Source: Entonaema liquescens
Taxonomy: Eukaryota; Ascomycota; Sordariomycetes; Xylariales; Xylariaceae
Reading direction: 5' to 3'
Assembly (NCBI GenBank): GCA_902805475.1
Contig: CADCSX010000002.1
Span: 992,001-1,056,000, forward strand
DNA length: 64,000 nt
The notes under the pieces are model-generated. The model did no database searches. It worked only from the letters and a program-made list of their open reading frames with translations, and had not been told where the DNA came from. A program made the translations under genes and the position numbers. This document shows positions 12,075-21,980 of this stretch, in pieces (position 1 is the first letter of the stretch; each line of letters starts with the position of its first letter).

Positions 12075-13040
12075 ATGACTACTATCACGAAAGTCGCTAT
12101 AGCAGGTGTAAGTGAGCAAGATAGCTGCAATAATAACCTTACGTACGTTTTATTCCTTACTGACACTCTATAGGCCAAGGGAGATCTTGGAGCTCCAGTA
12201 TTTGAGCAACTCTTAAACGCTGGGTTCCGACTTACTGTCATAACACGCAAAGGCAGTAACCATACCTTTCCATCAAATGTTACCGTCAAGCAAGTCGACT
12301 ACGACTCAGTCGATTCTCTGGCTGAGGCACTCCAGGGTCAAGATGCCGTAGTCTCAACCATCACAACTGAGTCAATAAGCGCACAGGCAAACCTGATTGA
12401 CGCTGCAGTTAAGGCGGGTGTGAAGCGTTTCATTCCATCAGAATTCGGTTCGGACACTTTTAACCCCAAAGCCGCAAAGCTACCTTGCTACAAACCCAAG
12501 ATCGAAATCCAGGAAAAGTTGAAGAAAGCTGCTGCTGAGAGTAGCCTGACGTGGACTATTGTTCTTAACGGAGCTTTCTTGGACTGGACTATCCGTGTGG
12601 GATTCTTTGCGGACGTCAAGAACCGAACTATCGAACTATCAGATGGAGGGGATAACCCCACTTCGAGCACAACACTCCCAACCATTGGCAAGGCTATCGT
12701 CGGCGTGCTGAGGAACTTCGAAGAGACCAAGAACCGCCCAGTCCGCATCCAAGAGACCGCTATCAGCCAGAAACAGATCGAGGAGATTCTTAAGAAACAC
12801 GTCGGAGCAGATGGGTGGACAGAGAACGTCACGTCCCTCGACGAGGGGCTTAAGAAAGCTTTGGAAGAGAACGACAAGAATGGATTCAGCTTCAACGTCT
12901 TTATTAATACTCTAAAGGTCGCAATTTGGGGCAAGGAGTACGGAGGTCACTTTCAGAAGCTCGACAATGAGCTACTAGGAATCAAGCAGCTGAGCCCAGC
13001 TGAAGTTGAGGCCGTTGTAGCTCAGAATATCCCCAAATAG
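12075..13040 (+). CDS. NmrA-like / isoflavone-reductase-like NAD(P)-binding protein
   Basis: Exon 12075-12107 encodes MTTITKVAIAG. A 66-nt intron follows, then exon 12174-13040; total 299 aa. The junction rebuilds the glycine-rich dinucleotide loop GAKGDLGAPV near residues 11-20, typical of atypical SDRs of the NmrA/PCBER family. Further family features are the VKRFIPSEFGSDT motif near residues 94-106 and the ILNGAFLDW segment. These enzymes reduce small aromatic or isoprenoid-like substrates, or act as redox-sensing co-repressors. The classical Lys of true isoflavone reductases is not obvious, so substrate prediction is unsafe. It is a stand-alone gene transcribed away from the C2H2/Zn2Cys6 regulator, which might control it. 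Confidence 0.85.
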
Positions 13041-14013
13041 GTACCCGAGCAACATATTAGCGATGATAAGCCACGTTAGCCTTAGAGTTTGCAATTTAGA
13101 GTACCACATAGCTAGAAAGTTATATCATGTATATAACTGGAAGAAATAGACAAGTTACTATTTAAGGTTGCGAGATTATGATATTGTAAATTCTCGCGCA
13201 AATTATACGGACAGTGAACTCTACCCGAATGAAATTATCACAATTCAACTTAATAATACGAAATGCATCACGTACCATTGCCAGGTATTAGCTGAAAATA
13301 CAAGGCTGTTGGATACCTGCCAAATCCAGTCCATGCATAGTTGACATTCCGCCGATCCGGGACACGATGCCGAATCTCAAACTTGAAAAATGAATGCGAC
13401 AGTTGAATGTCGCGCCGGTATCCCGGCTTGGTTGGAGCTTGGCAAAAATTAAGTGACGTGCTTTAACGGAAAATGGGAATCCAGAATCAACTCGCTTATG
13501 GCCCCAAGACCAGACTTGATCGGCTTCATCCAATTTATTTCCGAACTCCTGGGCTCTTCTGGGGTTTGCCTAACATCACATGGTCCGGGGTTCGCTGGAC
13601 TTTTCGCTGCCCACCATCCTGGCTCATTCAATAGGGGGCCTGCTGAAAATGGATCCGGATGCGCAACCTCCGCCGATCGTTCACGGCATCTGCTTATCCC
13701 CTGACCCACCACAACATGTCGAAACGCTAAGATGGTTATGGAATTTTGACCGTTCTGTCCCCATGAAGAGGTTCCGTGTCGCCAGCCATTGGAGGAGAAA
13801 ACTGGCTTTTCAACGACACCCAAGCATGCCTTTTCGCCGTCGTGCGGCCAGTTGCTAACGTGTGATCCGTCCGGATTCCGGGGTTAGTACAATATGATAG
13901 CAGCTCTCCTGAATATTTATAGATGGCACCGGCCCCAGATTCCTGTTTGCAAATCCCCGGATCGACAGGAGCCCTCATCTCAGTAGTAGTAAGTCATATC
14001 TGAAGGTTACAAA
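13041..14013. other. Intergenic, promoter of the AA9 gene
   Basis: Several overlapping open frames at 13288-13980 occur on both strands, but none shows family sequence or clear codon structure. I treat the stretch as upstream regulatory DNA. The GC-rich block at 13560-13700 contains CCGGGG-like motifs compatible with carbon-repressor sites, but these are too degenerate to assign. Confidence 0.45.
13912..13922 (+). promoter_or_regulatory. TATA-like element for the AA9 gene
   Basis: AATATTTATAG about 95 bases before the AA9 start codon, a normal position for a core promoter. Sequence-only call. Confidence 0.4.
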
Positions 14014-15125
14014 ATGAGATACTCTTCAGTCGCAGCTACCCTTGCCGGTGCCAGTTTGGCGAGTGCACACACGATCTTTGTTCAACTCGAGGCAAATGGC
14101 GTAACGAACCCGGTGTCCTACGGTATAAGGACACCATCATATGATGGTCCCATCAGCGATGTAGCATCCAACGATGTTGCTTGCAACGGTGGCCCTAACC
14201 CAACCACCCCTTCCGACAAAATTATCGATGTCAAGGCCGGTTCCACAGTCAACGCCATCTGGAGGCACACGCTCACATCTGGTCCTGGTGATGTAATGGA
14301 CGCAAGTCATCTAGGACCTACTCTCGCCTATCTTAAGAAGGTTGACGATGCGACAACTGACAAGGGATATGGTGGTGGCTGGTAAGTTAGATAGTCCATC
14401 AACGAGAACACGATTTTGGGCTAGGTACTTACTCTCCGTTAGGTTCAAGATCCAGGAAGATGGTTACAACAACGGAGTTTGGGGTACCTCGAAAGTTATC
14501 AACAACGAGGGCAAGCACCCCATCCAGATTCCAGACTGTCTGCCGGATGGACAATACCTCCTCCGCGCTGAGATGATTGCACTCCATGCAGCTGGTTCCA
14601 GCAAGGGAGCGCAACTGTACAGTACGTGACGGTCATTCTGATAACTTCAGCTTATTGCCTCTACTAACCGCCAATACAGTGGAATGCGCTCAGATTAATA
14701 TCTCGGGAGGTTCAGCCACCAAGACACCCTCAACCTACAGCCTCCCCGGCATCTACAAGCAAGATGATCCGGGCATCCTCATCAACATCTACTCGATGAA
14801 CAAGGACAGCAAATACATTATTCCTGGTATGTACCCATCTTAAACGACTCTGCGGCATCTACTAACACGAATATAACAAGGCCCTGATCCTTTCACCTGC
14901 TCGGCAAGCTCCAACGAGGGCTCCGAAAACACCCCGAAGCCCCCTGCTTCCACGACACTAGCAACTTCCACCAAGACCGCAGCACCCACAACGCCGACTC
15001 CCCCTTCGGCGTGCACTGTCGCGCAGTGGGCTCAATGTGGTGGCTCCGGCTTCTCGGGCTGCACTACTTGCGCGAGCGGGTTTACTTGCCAGAAACAGAA
15101 CGAGTACTATTCACAATGCGCGTAG
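14014..15125 (+). CDS. AA9 lytic polysaccharide monooxygenase with C-terminal CBM1
   Basis: Exons 14014-14381, 14443-14621, 14680-14826 and 14881-15125 give 312 aa. An 18-residue signal peptide ends in ASA, so mature protein starts with His19, the copper-brace His1. The second copper ligand is His99 in DASHLGP. The segment MIALHAAGSSKGAQLYMECAQINI carries the conserved AA9 core around the axial Tyr. A Thr/Pro-rich linker follows GPDPFTC, and a cellulose-binding CBM1 ends the protein (CTVAQWAQCGGSGFSGC and on to the final Cys). The enzyme is secreted and oxidatively cleaves cellulose or related glucans with an electron donor and H2O2/O2. All expected residues are present, so it looks functional. 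Regioselectivity (C1 or C4) cannot be read from these features. Confidence 0.95.
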
Positions 15126-15635
15126 GTAATTACTTAGATACCTAGATGTTTTGGAACATTGAGATAAAATATTAATAGAAAGCTTCTTCTAAATCTCCTA
15201 CGCAATGAATTGGTGATGTCAGGGGTCTCACTTGAGACCCCCTTTGAGCAAAGAAGCTGTTTTGTATGTATGTATAGATCTGACTTGAGAGCGACCTTAG
15301 TTAATAGAGCTCCTTGCGGAACAACGAAGTTGTGTCCTCACATTCTGCTTTGCCTCGTGACAGGCGACTTTCACTGCTACAATAAATTACTACATGTCCG
15401 CTGTTAAGTTTAAAGTAAACGAGAAATTGAATTTTATTAGTAGTGATTTTACCTACGTTAGGGGCATCGCCAAGATCCTTATTAAATAGATGCCGCCAAC
15501 AAAATCACTTTTATTTTTCCGATTCCCCATAATGCTGCTAAAGTGACTTTATTCTTGTCTTGGTTGGTGCACCACAGACATATTAGGGGTTCTGTAAACT
15601 CAACCCAGTCACTGGAGTAGCCGCTTTGGATTCAC
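15126..15635. other. Convergent intergenic spacer
   Basis: Lies between the 3' end of the AA9 gene and the 3' end of the small minus-strand proline-rich gene. No coding signal. Confidence 0.5.
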
Positions 15636-16007
15636 CTAGGAGCGGCGTGAGATAGCTCGTCGAGCATGACGCCAATGACCGTCCCGGGTAGACTCGCTAC
15701 CGGTCTGTGAACCTTCTGTTCGCTTTGGCTTTGGTGGAGGCGCTGGGGGAGGTTTAGTGGTATCATAGCCACTTCGACCTTCGTCAACGAGGTATTCGCC
15801 ATGATGCTGATGGCCGTCACGGGTAGACTTGCTACCGGTTTGTGGACCTTCTGTTCGCTTTGGCTTTGGCGGGGGCGCTGGAGGCGGTTTAGTGGTGTCA
15901 TAGCCACTTCGACCTTCATCAATGAGGTGTCCGCCATCGGGCTTGGTGTTCAGAGTCCGACCTTGGCCTGCCTTGCCAATGGCACGAGATTCAGCGTTAT
16001 ACGGCAT
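15636..16007 (-). CDS. Small proline-rich protein made of a duplicated 45-residue unit
   Basis: An intronless frame of 123 aa. After a 27-residue N-terminus come two 45-residue units (residues 28-72 and 73-117; DNA 15926-15792 and 15791-15657). Each has LxDEGRSGYDTTKPPPAPPP, then KPKRTEG, QTGS and TRDGH. Protein conservation between units is near complete in the core, and the 135-bp units are also very similar as DNA, so the duplication is recent or under conversion. The PPPAPPPKPKR core fits a class II SH3-ligand pattern (PxxPxK/R), suggesting binding to SH3-domain scaffold proteins, but this is inference. No signal peptide or membrane segment. I do not recognise a named family. Another frame across the same repeat is also open only because the unit length is a multiple of three. 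Confidence 0.55.
   Translation of the reverse strand: MPYNAESRAIGKAGQGRTLNTKPDGGHLIDEGRSGYDTTKPPPAPPPKPKRTEGPQTGSKSTRDGHQHHGEYLVDEGRSGYDTTKPPPAPPPKPKRTEGSQTGSESTRDGHWRHARRAISRRS
15657..15926. repeat. Two tandem 135-bp units inside the proline-rich gene
   Basis: Units 15926-15792 and 15791-15657 (minus strand) align without gaps and keep frame, encoding the two 45-residue blocks described for that gene. Confidence 0.8.
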
Positions 16008-16702
16008 GTTGTAAACGGGTTTTTTTGCAAGTAGCTTCAGTAGAAAATGAGCTAGGTATCGGGTTGGATTATGTTGGTGATATTAGGTTTTTGGGTACAG
16101 TTGAGTCTGGATCATTGTAGTGTATCATCATATTGAACTCTGGAGCAGCATGGATATTTATCGATTCTTATAACATTAGTGGGACAGTAGAAGTTCATAC
16201 TCAGCTATTTTCAGATTATCTGTTTTGATGTGTTGAATGTCAGAAGCACTACCGTTAAGCTGATGACTCTCAGGATTCTTGATGTCTTATCTAGAACCAA
16301 GGATACTTTTACTTTGTACAGTCACGGAGTCCCGTTAATTAGTCGGTTTAGAGTTACTCGAAGAACGATGAATTTGTTGCTCTACTTTTTTATTTTGTGC
16401 TTTCCCAATTATTTCAGTGGTCCTATATGAAAAGCATAACTACGACGGTGATTAGGTGTAAAGGTATCGAACATCTCTTATCGTAGGTCAATATACCTTC
16501 ACAGTTATTCCTGACGTGTAGTTTCTTGTCACAATCTTTCACACTATGCGAACATTCACAAGTACAACATCATGAAAACTTTGCCTGTGGATAGATATAG
16601 TGGATCGGTGTCCTTAACTTTATTATATCTACTGAAAACCCTTGCGAACTTGCTACCTGCCCAAGTCATCTAAGCCTAGCTATTCTCTAGTTGGCTCAAC
16701 GT
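16008..16702. other. Intergenic spacer
   Basis: AT-rich, without accepted coding sequence. Contains the promoter of the small proline-rich gene and the 3' region of the SDR gene. Confidence 0.5.
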
Positions 16703-17778
16703 CTAAAGCCATTGCTTGGATCCGAGATGAGAGATAAACGCCCCGCCAAGCCCACGCTCCAAGCTCGCATCATTAATAACGCCTAGAACCTTCGTTACGG
16801 ACTCCTCCGGGGTGATAGGGCCTTTAAAGTGAGGTGCATATTTGGCAAACGCAGCACCCTGCTGTTGAAGGTATTTTTGCTGTTTTTCGGGGACTTTTTA
16901 ACAATGAGATGTTAGCACGCATACAAAGAAAGATAGAAATATAAGGCTAATTTCAAAGCGTAACTCACGGTTCGAAATCGAGTCCGTGTTTGTGCTCGTT
17001 GCGACGACACCAGGCGAGATGCTGAGGAACAGGATTCCTTCGGTGTGGAATTTAGCATGGTACTGGGCGACTGCAAGGTTAAGAGCCCCCTTGCTCATGA
17101 TGTATGGGCCACTTGTCTGTAGCTTGTAGTCCTTGACTAAGTCGAAGTCGGCAAGACCGGTTGAGATAGATATGACTTTCTTGATTTGTCCCTTTCGGAT
17201 TAGAGGCAAAAATGAGTTGAATAGGTGAATGTTTCCGATGACATTAGTTTTGAAGTACTTCAGCGCCTCCTCCTCTAAGGCTTTGGGGTCCTCGGCCCTA
17301 ATTTCATAAGAGACGTCAGCTAATAGCTCTGCGGATCCTTGAAAATAAAGACTGGGTGAACCTTACAGGTCGTTGAGAGCCAAGTAAGGCGAACTCCCGG
17401 AGAGATAAGCACCATTGGCGATGAGAACATCTAAGCTTCCTCCGGTGATCTTGGCGGTTTCTTCTGCCGCTTTCTGCGCATGATATCAATAATCTATCTC
17501 ATATTACTGATCAAACTGAGTCATCTTACCTGTAGGGACTCGTAGCTATCCAAATCCCCCTGGACTATGTGGATGTTGGGACGTCCGATCTCAGAAGATA
17601 CCTTCTTCTCAACGACTTCCTTATTACGAGCAAGTCCAATGACGACTGCTGCTGGGTCCGCGGAGAGTTGACGGAGAAACTCGAACTATCCAATAGGTTA
17701 GTATCTCTCTATGTCTGGTAATCTATCAGCACTTACACCGAGTCCTCGACCAGCACCGGTTACTACGTAGGAAGGCAT
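16703..17778 (-). CDS. Short-chain dehydrogenase/reductase (SDR)
   Basis: Five exons on the minus strand: 17778-17737, 17685-17530, 17473-17367, 17297-16969 and 16893-16703; 274 aa, phases consistent. MPSYVVTGAGRGLG at the N-terminus is the TGxxxGxG cofactor loop. LDVLIANGA is the NNAG-like motif near residue 80. The catalytic region is the SISTGLADF block with YIMSKGALNLAVAQ, i.e. YxxxK. The end, FKGPITPEESV and FISHLGSKQWL, is typical of one fungal SDR subfamily. The exon 3/4 junction at first looks like an in-frame stop, but a 69-nt intron (17366-17298) restores the reading. Substrate unknown; members of this subfamily are NADP-dependent carbonyl reductases of the cytosol. Confidence 0.85.
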
Positions 17779-18710
17779 TTTGAATTGGGTGAAGTAGTTT
17801 GATCTGGAAAAAGTTTGGTAATGGTAGTAGTAGTAGTAGGTCTTGTAGATGGAGATGTGTAAGTGATGCTGGATAGAAAAATGGTCTTCTAGCTGGAGCA
17901 TACGTCCATATTTAAATACTTTGCTGATGTTTGGTATACACCACCCTCAAAGAAAATATGTCATTTCTAAGTCGAAGTCTATGGATGTAGTTACGACGGT
18001 ATCATCCTACATAGAACAAAAAATGATGATTTCGTCCGTCGGGTCCATTAAACCCTGGTGGACGACCGAAGATGTCCCCACCTTTTACGGTTGGTAATGC
18101 TTTTAATAGGTGTAATACCTACCGACTTGGGCTTATCCCGTTCTTCATCCCCTGTCGATTTGATCTCGGACGCCGGCCGGGGATTATTAATCTAGGTAAA
18201 TATTTCTATTCCGCTCCTCGAACATTGAATTATTCAGCGGAATTGACTCTGTATATCTGACATCAGTCTTCCCGGGTCGCTGTTTTCAATCATCCCGATG
18301 ATCTATTGCGACAGATATATATTTCTTGGTATGTATCATGTAAAGTCAGTGGTGTCGTTGGGCGCACGGGTTGCGGTAGAATGCAATGTATCCTTTACTT
18401 GTTAAGGTCAACCGCATAATACCTACGAATTACATTGGTCTCATTCTACGTTAAATGAAAGACACCGGTGAAACGAAGTACTGTTTTGTCTACTTGGCTT
18501 GTGCTAGGAGACGATAAGGTAATGTTGATTTGCGACGTCTATGCCCTTAAGTGCCAACTCCACACAGGTACATAGGTACTCAACTTATATCGACAACCCA
18601 AAACCTCTAACCTAGAAATATCAAAACATATAAAAATAAATCATCAAAAAAGGAAAAAGAAAAGGTACTCCGACGATATTATAAGAGATCAACAATAATT
18701 CAAAAAGATG
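17779..18710. other. Intergenic, SDR promoter to tRNA
   Basis: Just upstream of the SDR start the sequence has short trinucleotide runs (ACT/TAG around 17820-17840) in the leader. The remainder to the tRNA is AT-rich with no supported gene. Confidence 0.5.
17908..17917 (-). promoter_or_regulatory. TATA-like element for the SDR gene
   Basis: TATTTAAATA on the minus strand about 130 bases upstream of the SDR start codon. Position and composition fit a core promoter. Confidence 0.35.
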
Positions 18711-18792
18711 CTCTCGATCGGGGAATCGAACCCCGGCCACCTGCGACTTGTTCGATGACAAGCAGGTATCCTGACCACTAGACCAATCGAGA
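18711..18792 (-). tRNA. tRNA-Asp (GTC) with a 10-nt intron
   Basis: Read on the minus strand, the 5' acceptor arm TCTCGAT pairs perfectly with ATCGAGA, followed by discriminator G73, the Asp identity base. The T arm is CGGGG-TTCGATT-CCCCG. The anticodon stem CCTGC/GCAGG encloses TTGTCA, ten extra bases TCGAACAAGT, and C. Removing the ten bases gives the normal 7-base loop TTGTCAC with anticodon GTC. The insertion sits just after position 37, the canonical nuclear tRNA intron site. All arms fold without mismatch in acceptor, anticodon or T stems, so the gene looks functional. The 3' CCA is not encoded, as expected in eukaryotes. Confidence 0.93.
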
Positions 18793-19391
18793 TTGTACCA
18801 TTGTTTGAATGGTGATTGGATGTGTTGATTGATGCGGATTTGGCTTGCAATAGCGCTCTATAAAGCTAAACTTTTAGCGTTGCAAATTTGAATAGCATGG
18901 CATCTACGAGAATTTTCTGGCCAGTCATGTCGGTCCCACCAACCCCGCAAAAGCTTTACCTAACTGGCTGTAGCGGGGTCTAGTGGTGAAGTCCGGCACA
19001 AACCGGCGCGAGAAATAAACACTATCGACAATTCATCGTGGTCTGCCACCTGGCGTCTACTTAGTTGTCGGTCTGATTGGATCCATACGACGCCTGTGCT
19101 TTTTCAGGTTTCACCGTCTTCTATGAGTTCATGAAGTGGAAAGTGGAAGCTTCCATTCCTCAGAACCGCCACTCATATTTCTTTCACTTTACCGTTGTAG
19201 CTTCGGTAGCTTCACCTTCAACTCTTTTCTACTACCAATATCCAAAATCCAAGATGCATTATATCAAAGTCTATGACAATATTTAGAATCATCGCCGTTT
19301 TGCTTTCAGTAAAGAGATAAAACAAACCCTCATGTATATTTACGTTTAGACAATACCTACTAGACCTGCATTTCTTTTATGATTATCCACA
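18793..19391. other. Intergenic, promoter of the AVT-like gene
   Basis: A 69-codon open frame at 19077-19286 lies here, but it has no recognisable features and is probably leader sequence. Nothing else seen. Confidence 0.5.
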
Positions 19392-21131
19392 ATGGCCCAC
19401 GTTCCGATATCAGATCAGTCGCAGCACGACGCGCAGGTCGTCTCGGAACATCTCCCGTCTGGATATTCGGCCGAATTTGATGGGGCACCCGGGACTTCTG
19501 TTGGTGCATCTTCTTCGAGTCCCGAACCGATAGAGCAAGACTTGGGTGAATCCTCGTTAAAGCTCCAGGGAGGTGATATGCACCGAGACCTCTTCAAGAC
19601 CGCTGCTCGGGCCAAGATGCATAAGCGAGCTGCAACTTTCCACCACCCCCAAGATATTATGGGGGAAACCGGGCCCGATGGCTTAACCGTAAGCGACCAA
19701 TTGGCCCCGGGAGGCTTCCGCAGAGCCTTCATCCAGCAAAGGCAACAGCGCGAGGTATGGGGCTCTAGGGTCCCCGTAACCAGGAATTTCGTCGAGTTTT
19801 TGGAACTATACGGGAGCTTTGCCGGAGAGGATCTCGCGGATTCGGACGACGAGGCAATACTTTCTGACGAGGAGGGAGAAGAAGAGGAGCAGCAGCCAAG
19901 CGAAACGAGACCGCTTCTTGGACGGCGGAGGGCCTCGCGTGCTCCACGCTCCGCTACCGCCAGCACCAAACAGACATTCTTTACCCTATTGAAGGCTTTT
20001 ATTGGAACCGGAATTATGTTTCTTCCCAAGGCCTTTAACAATGGCGGCATTTTATTCTCTTCTCTCACCATGCTTGTTGTTTCCACTGTTACCATGCTGG
20101 CGTTCCACTTACTTCTTGCCTGCAAGGCAAAATACGGCGGCGGTTATGGAGAGATCGGCCAAGCAATAGCAGGGAAGTTCATGCGCGGATTGATATTATT
20201 TTCCATTACTATGTCGCAATTGGGGTTCGTCTGTGCTGGCATGGTGTTCGTAGCCGAGAACATGACGTCGTTTCTGAAGGCCGTTTTGCACGGCGACAGC
20301 CCGTTATCTTCCGCATCTCTTATTATCATACAGCTCATCCTTCTCATACCCCTGGCATTCATACGAAACATAGCGAAGCTTGGCCCTGTTGCACTTCTCG
20401 CTGACGCCTGCATTTTGCTTGGTGTAACTTACATCTATTATTACGACTTTGCGCACCTTGCATCTAGTGGCATTCACGAAAGCGTTGTTCTCTTCAACCC
20501 TGCGAAGTACACTTTGACTGTCGGGGCAGCCATCTTCACCTTCGAAGGTATCGGGCTCATTCTTCCTATTCAGTCATCTATGACTAAACCGCAGCGTTTC
20601 GAGTGGCTTCTCGGTGTGGTCATGTTTATCATTACTGTCCTTTTCACTGCTGTCGGCGCTCTCTGCTATGCTACGTTTGGTGAAAACACTGAAATTGAGA
20701 TCATCAACAACTACCCCCAAGACAGCAAATTTGTCAACGCGGTACAGTTCCTCTACTCGCTCGCGGTTCTTGTCGGGACCCCCGTTCAGCTGTTCCCCGC
20801 CATCCGCATTATCGAAGGTAAAATATTCGGCTCTCACTCGGGCAAGAAGAGCACGCGTACAAAATGGATCAAGAACGCGTTCAGAACGGTCATAGTTCTT
20901 GGATGTGGAGCTTTTGCCATAGTGGGCGCTTCTAACCTCGATAGGTTCGTTGCGCTGATCGGGTCTGTCGCTTGCGTTCCGTTGGTCTACATCTATCCAG
21001 CATATTTACATTATAAAGGCGTTGCAGTATCATGGAAAGCCAAGGTTGGAGACATTATATTCATGGTAGTTGGAGTTGTTGCTATGTTGTATACTACGGT
21101 CATCACTGTCATCAACAGCTTTATGAGCTAG
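19392..21131 (+). CDS. Vacuolar amino-acid transporter, AVT3-like (AAAP family)
   Basis: A single exon of 579 aa. The N-terminal ~190 residues are cytosolic-looking and acidic (several Asp/Glu and Ser runs), ending in an Arg-rich stretch. About eleven membrane helices follow, starting at TFFTLLKAFIGTGIMFLPKA, the signature of the Aa_trans family. The segment GLILPIQSSM is the typical unwound helix motif. A long charged N-tail followed by the FIGTGIMFLPKAF motif matches the AVT3/AVT4 group, which exports neutral or basic amino acids from the vacuole. The second-best option is a plasma-membrane AAAP transporter. It lies head to head with no partner and converges with the next gene, the APC permease, so the two amino-acid transporters are neighbours but not co-transcribed. 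Confidence 0.88.
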   Translation: MAHVPISDQSQHDAQVVSEHLPSGYSAEFDGAPGTSVGASSSSPEPIEQDLGESSLKLQGGDMHRDLFKTAARAKMHKRAATFHHPQDIMGETGPDGLTVSDQLAPGGFRRAFIQQRQQREVWGSRVPVTRNFVEFLELYGSFAGEDLADSDDEAILSDEEGEEEEQQPSETRPLLGRRRASRAPRSATASTKQTFFTLLKAFIGTGIMFLPKAFNNGGILFSSLTMLVVSTVTMLAFHLLLACKAKYGGGYGEIGQAIAGKFMRGLILFSITMSQLGFVCAGMVFVAENMTSFLKAVLHGDSPLSSASLIIIQLILLIPLAFIRNIAKLGPVALLADACILLGVTYIYYYDFAHLASSGIHESVVLFNPAKYTLTVGAAIFTFEGIGLILPIQSSMTKPQRFEWLLGVVMFIITVLFTAVGALCYATFGENTEIEIINNYPQDSKFVNAVQFLYSLAVLVGTPVQLFPAIRIIEGKIFGSHSGKKSTRTKWIKNAFRTVIVLGCGAFAIVGASNLDRFVALIGSVACVPLVYIYPAYLHYKGVAVSWKAKVGDIIFMVVGVVAMLYTTVITVINSFMS

Positions 21132-21980
21132 GCGTTTGTTTATCTTATGTACTGTACACATAGTCACATGTACATGGTCATAAGCGAAAATAAAAGAGAT
21201 TGGAACTTACAATATGGTTATGCATCACGGTCGAACTAGGATTATTCACTTGTTTTAACAATAGTTCTACCCTACGCTGTGATCATAGATATCCTTATCA
21301 ACCAGTCCCCCACGGATCTTCTGCGTTGACAGGGCGAAATGTAACGATATTAGATCAATGCTTTCCAAAGAGATAAGGACCTACATTTAATCGCCTTGAG
21401 CATCCCGTAATCCCTTGATAACTCCGAGATAACTTTACTCGTTTTGTCATGATATCTTGAAAGCCGGTATTATGTTGTTATCACCTTGAGACCACGCGCT
21501 GCGTTGTGCCCAATTCGGCATAGCACCTGAGGTAAATGAGTGGATGAGTTGACATCCCGATAAGATAGGGCATCAATAAGAATCAGAATGAATAATTACC
21601 CTTCGGATGAAATCACATTGATTAATGGTCATTCTATACGTTCATATCGTATAATCCCAGTTTCAAGGTCGCAATAAACTTATGTTTTGCATACTGAGTC
21701 GCATTGACTGTGCTGCGGCTCGACTATTTGGGTAACACGGCATACGAATGTCTATGAATTTTTTAACAGTTGAACTTCATCGTATTTTCTGTTTATCTAC
21801 AAGTAAGCTTGACTAGATGGGGTATTTTTTCCAAAGATTGTAGTAAATATGGTTAGAACGGTTTTGTATCGATAAACATAACATGTTCCTCCCTTCTCCG
21901 TCACATCGGCGCGATCTTATTCGCTAACCGCTTCCGGCCTCATCAAATCAAGCCGCGATCTCAAAGTACATAGCCAACTT
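21132..21980. other. Convergent intergenic spacer between two amino-acid transporters
   Basis: AT-rich non-coding sequence holding the 3' ends of the AVT-like gene (plus) and the permease (minus). Confidence 0.5.

Noticed and set aside
15632..15937. 101-codon frame over the proline-rich repeat
   Set aside because: Alternate frame of the same duplicated DNA; the 123-aa frame has its own ATG context and the SH3-ligand-like pattern.
17298..17366. Apparent in-frame stop in the SDR gene
   Set aside because: A 69-nt GT-AG intron from after NDL to AEDPKALEE keeps phase and matches the subfamily, so the gene is intact.
19077..19286. 69-codon frame before the AVT-like gene
   Set aside because: No motif, promoter position; likely leader sequence.
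19415..20125. 236-codon frame antisense to the AVT-like gene
   Set aside because: Mirror of the Ser/Asp-rich coding sequence, not a protein family.
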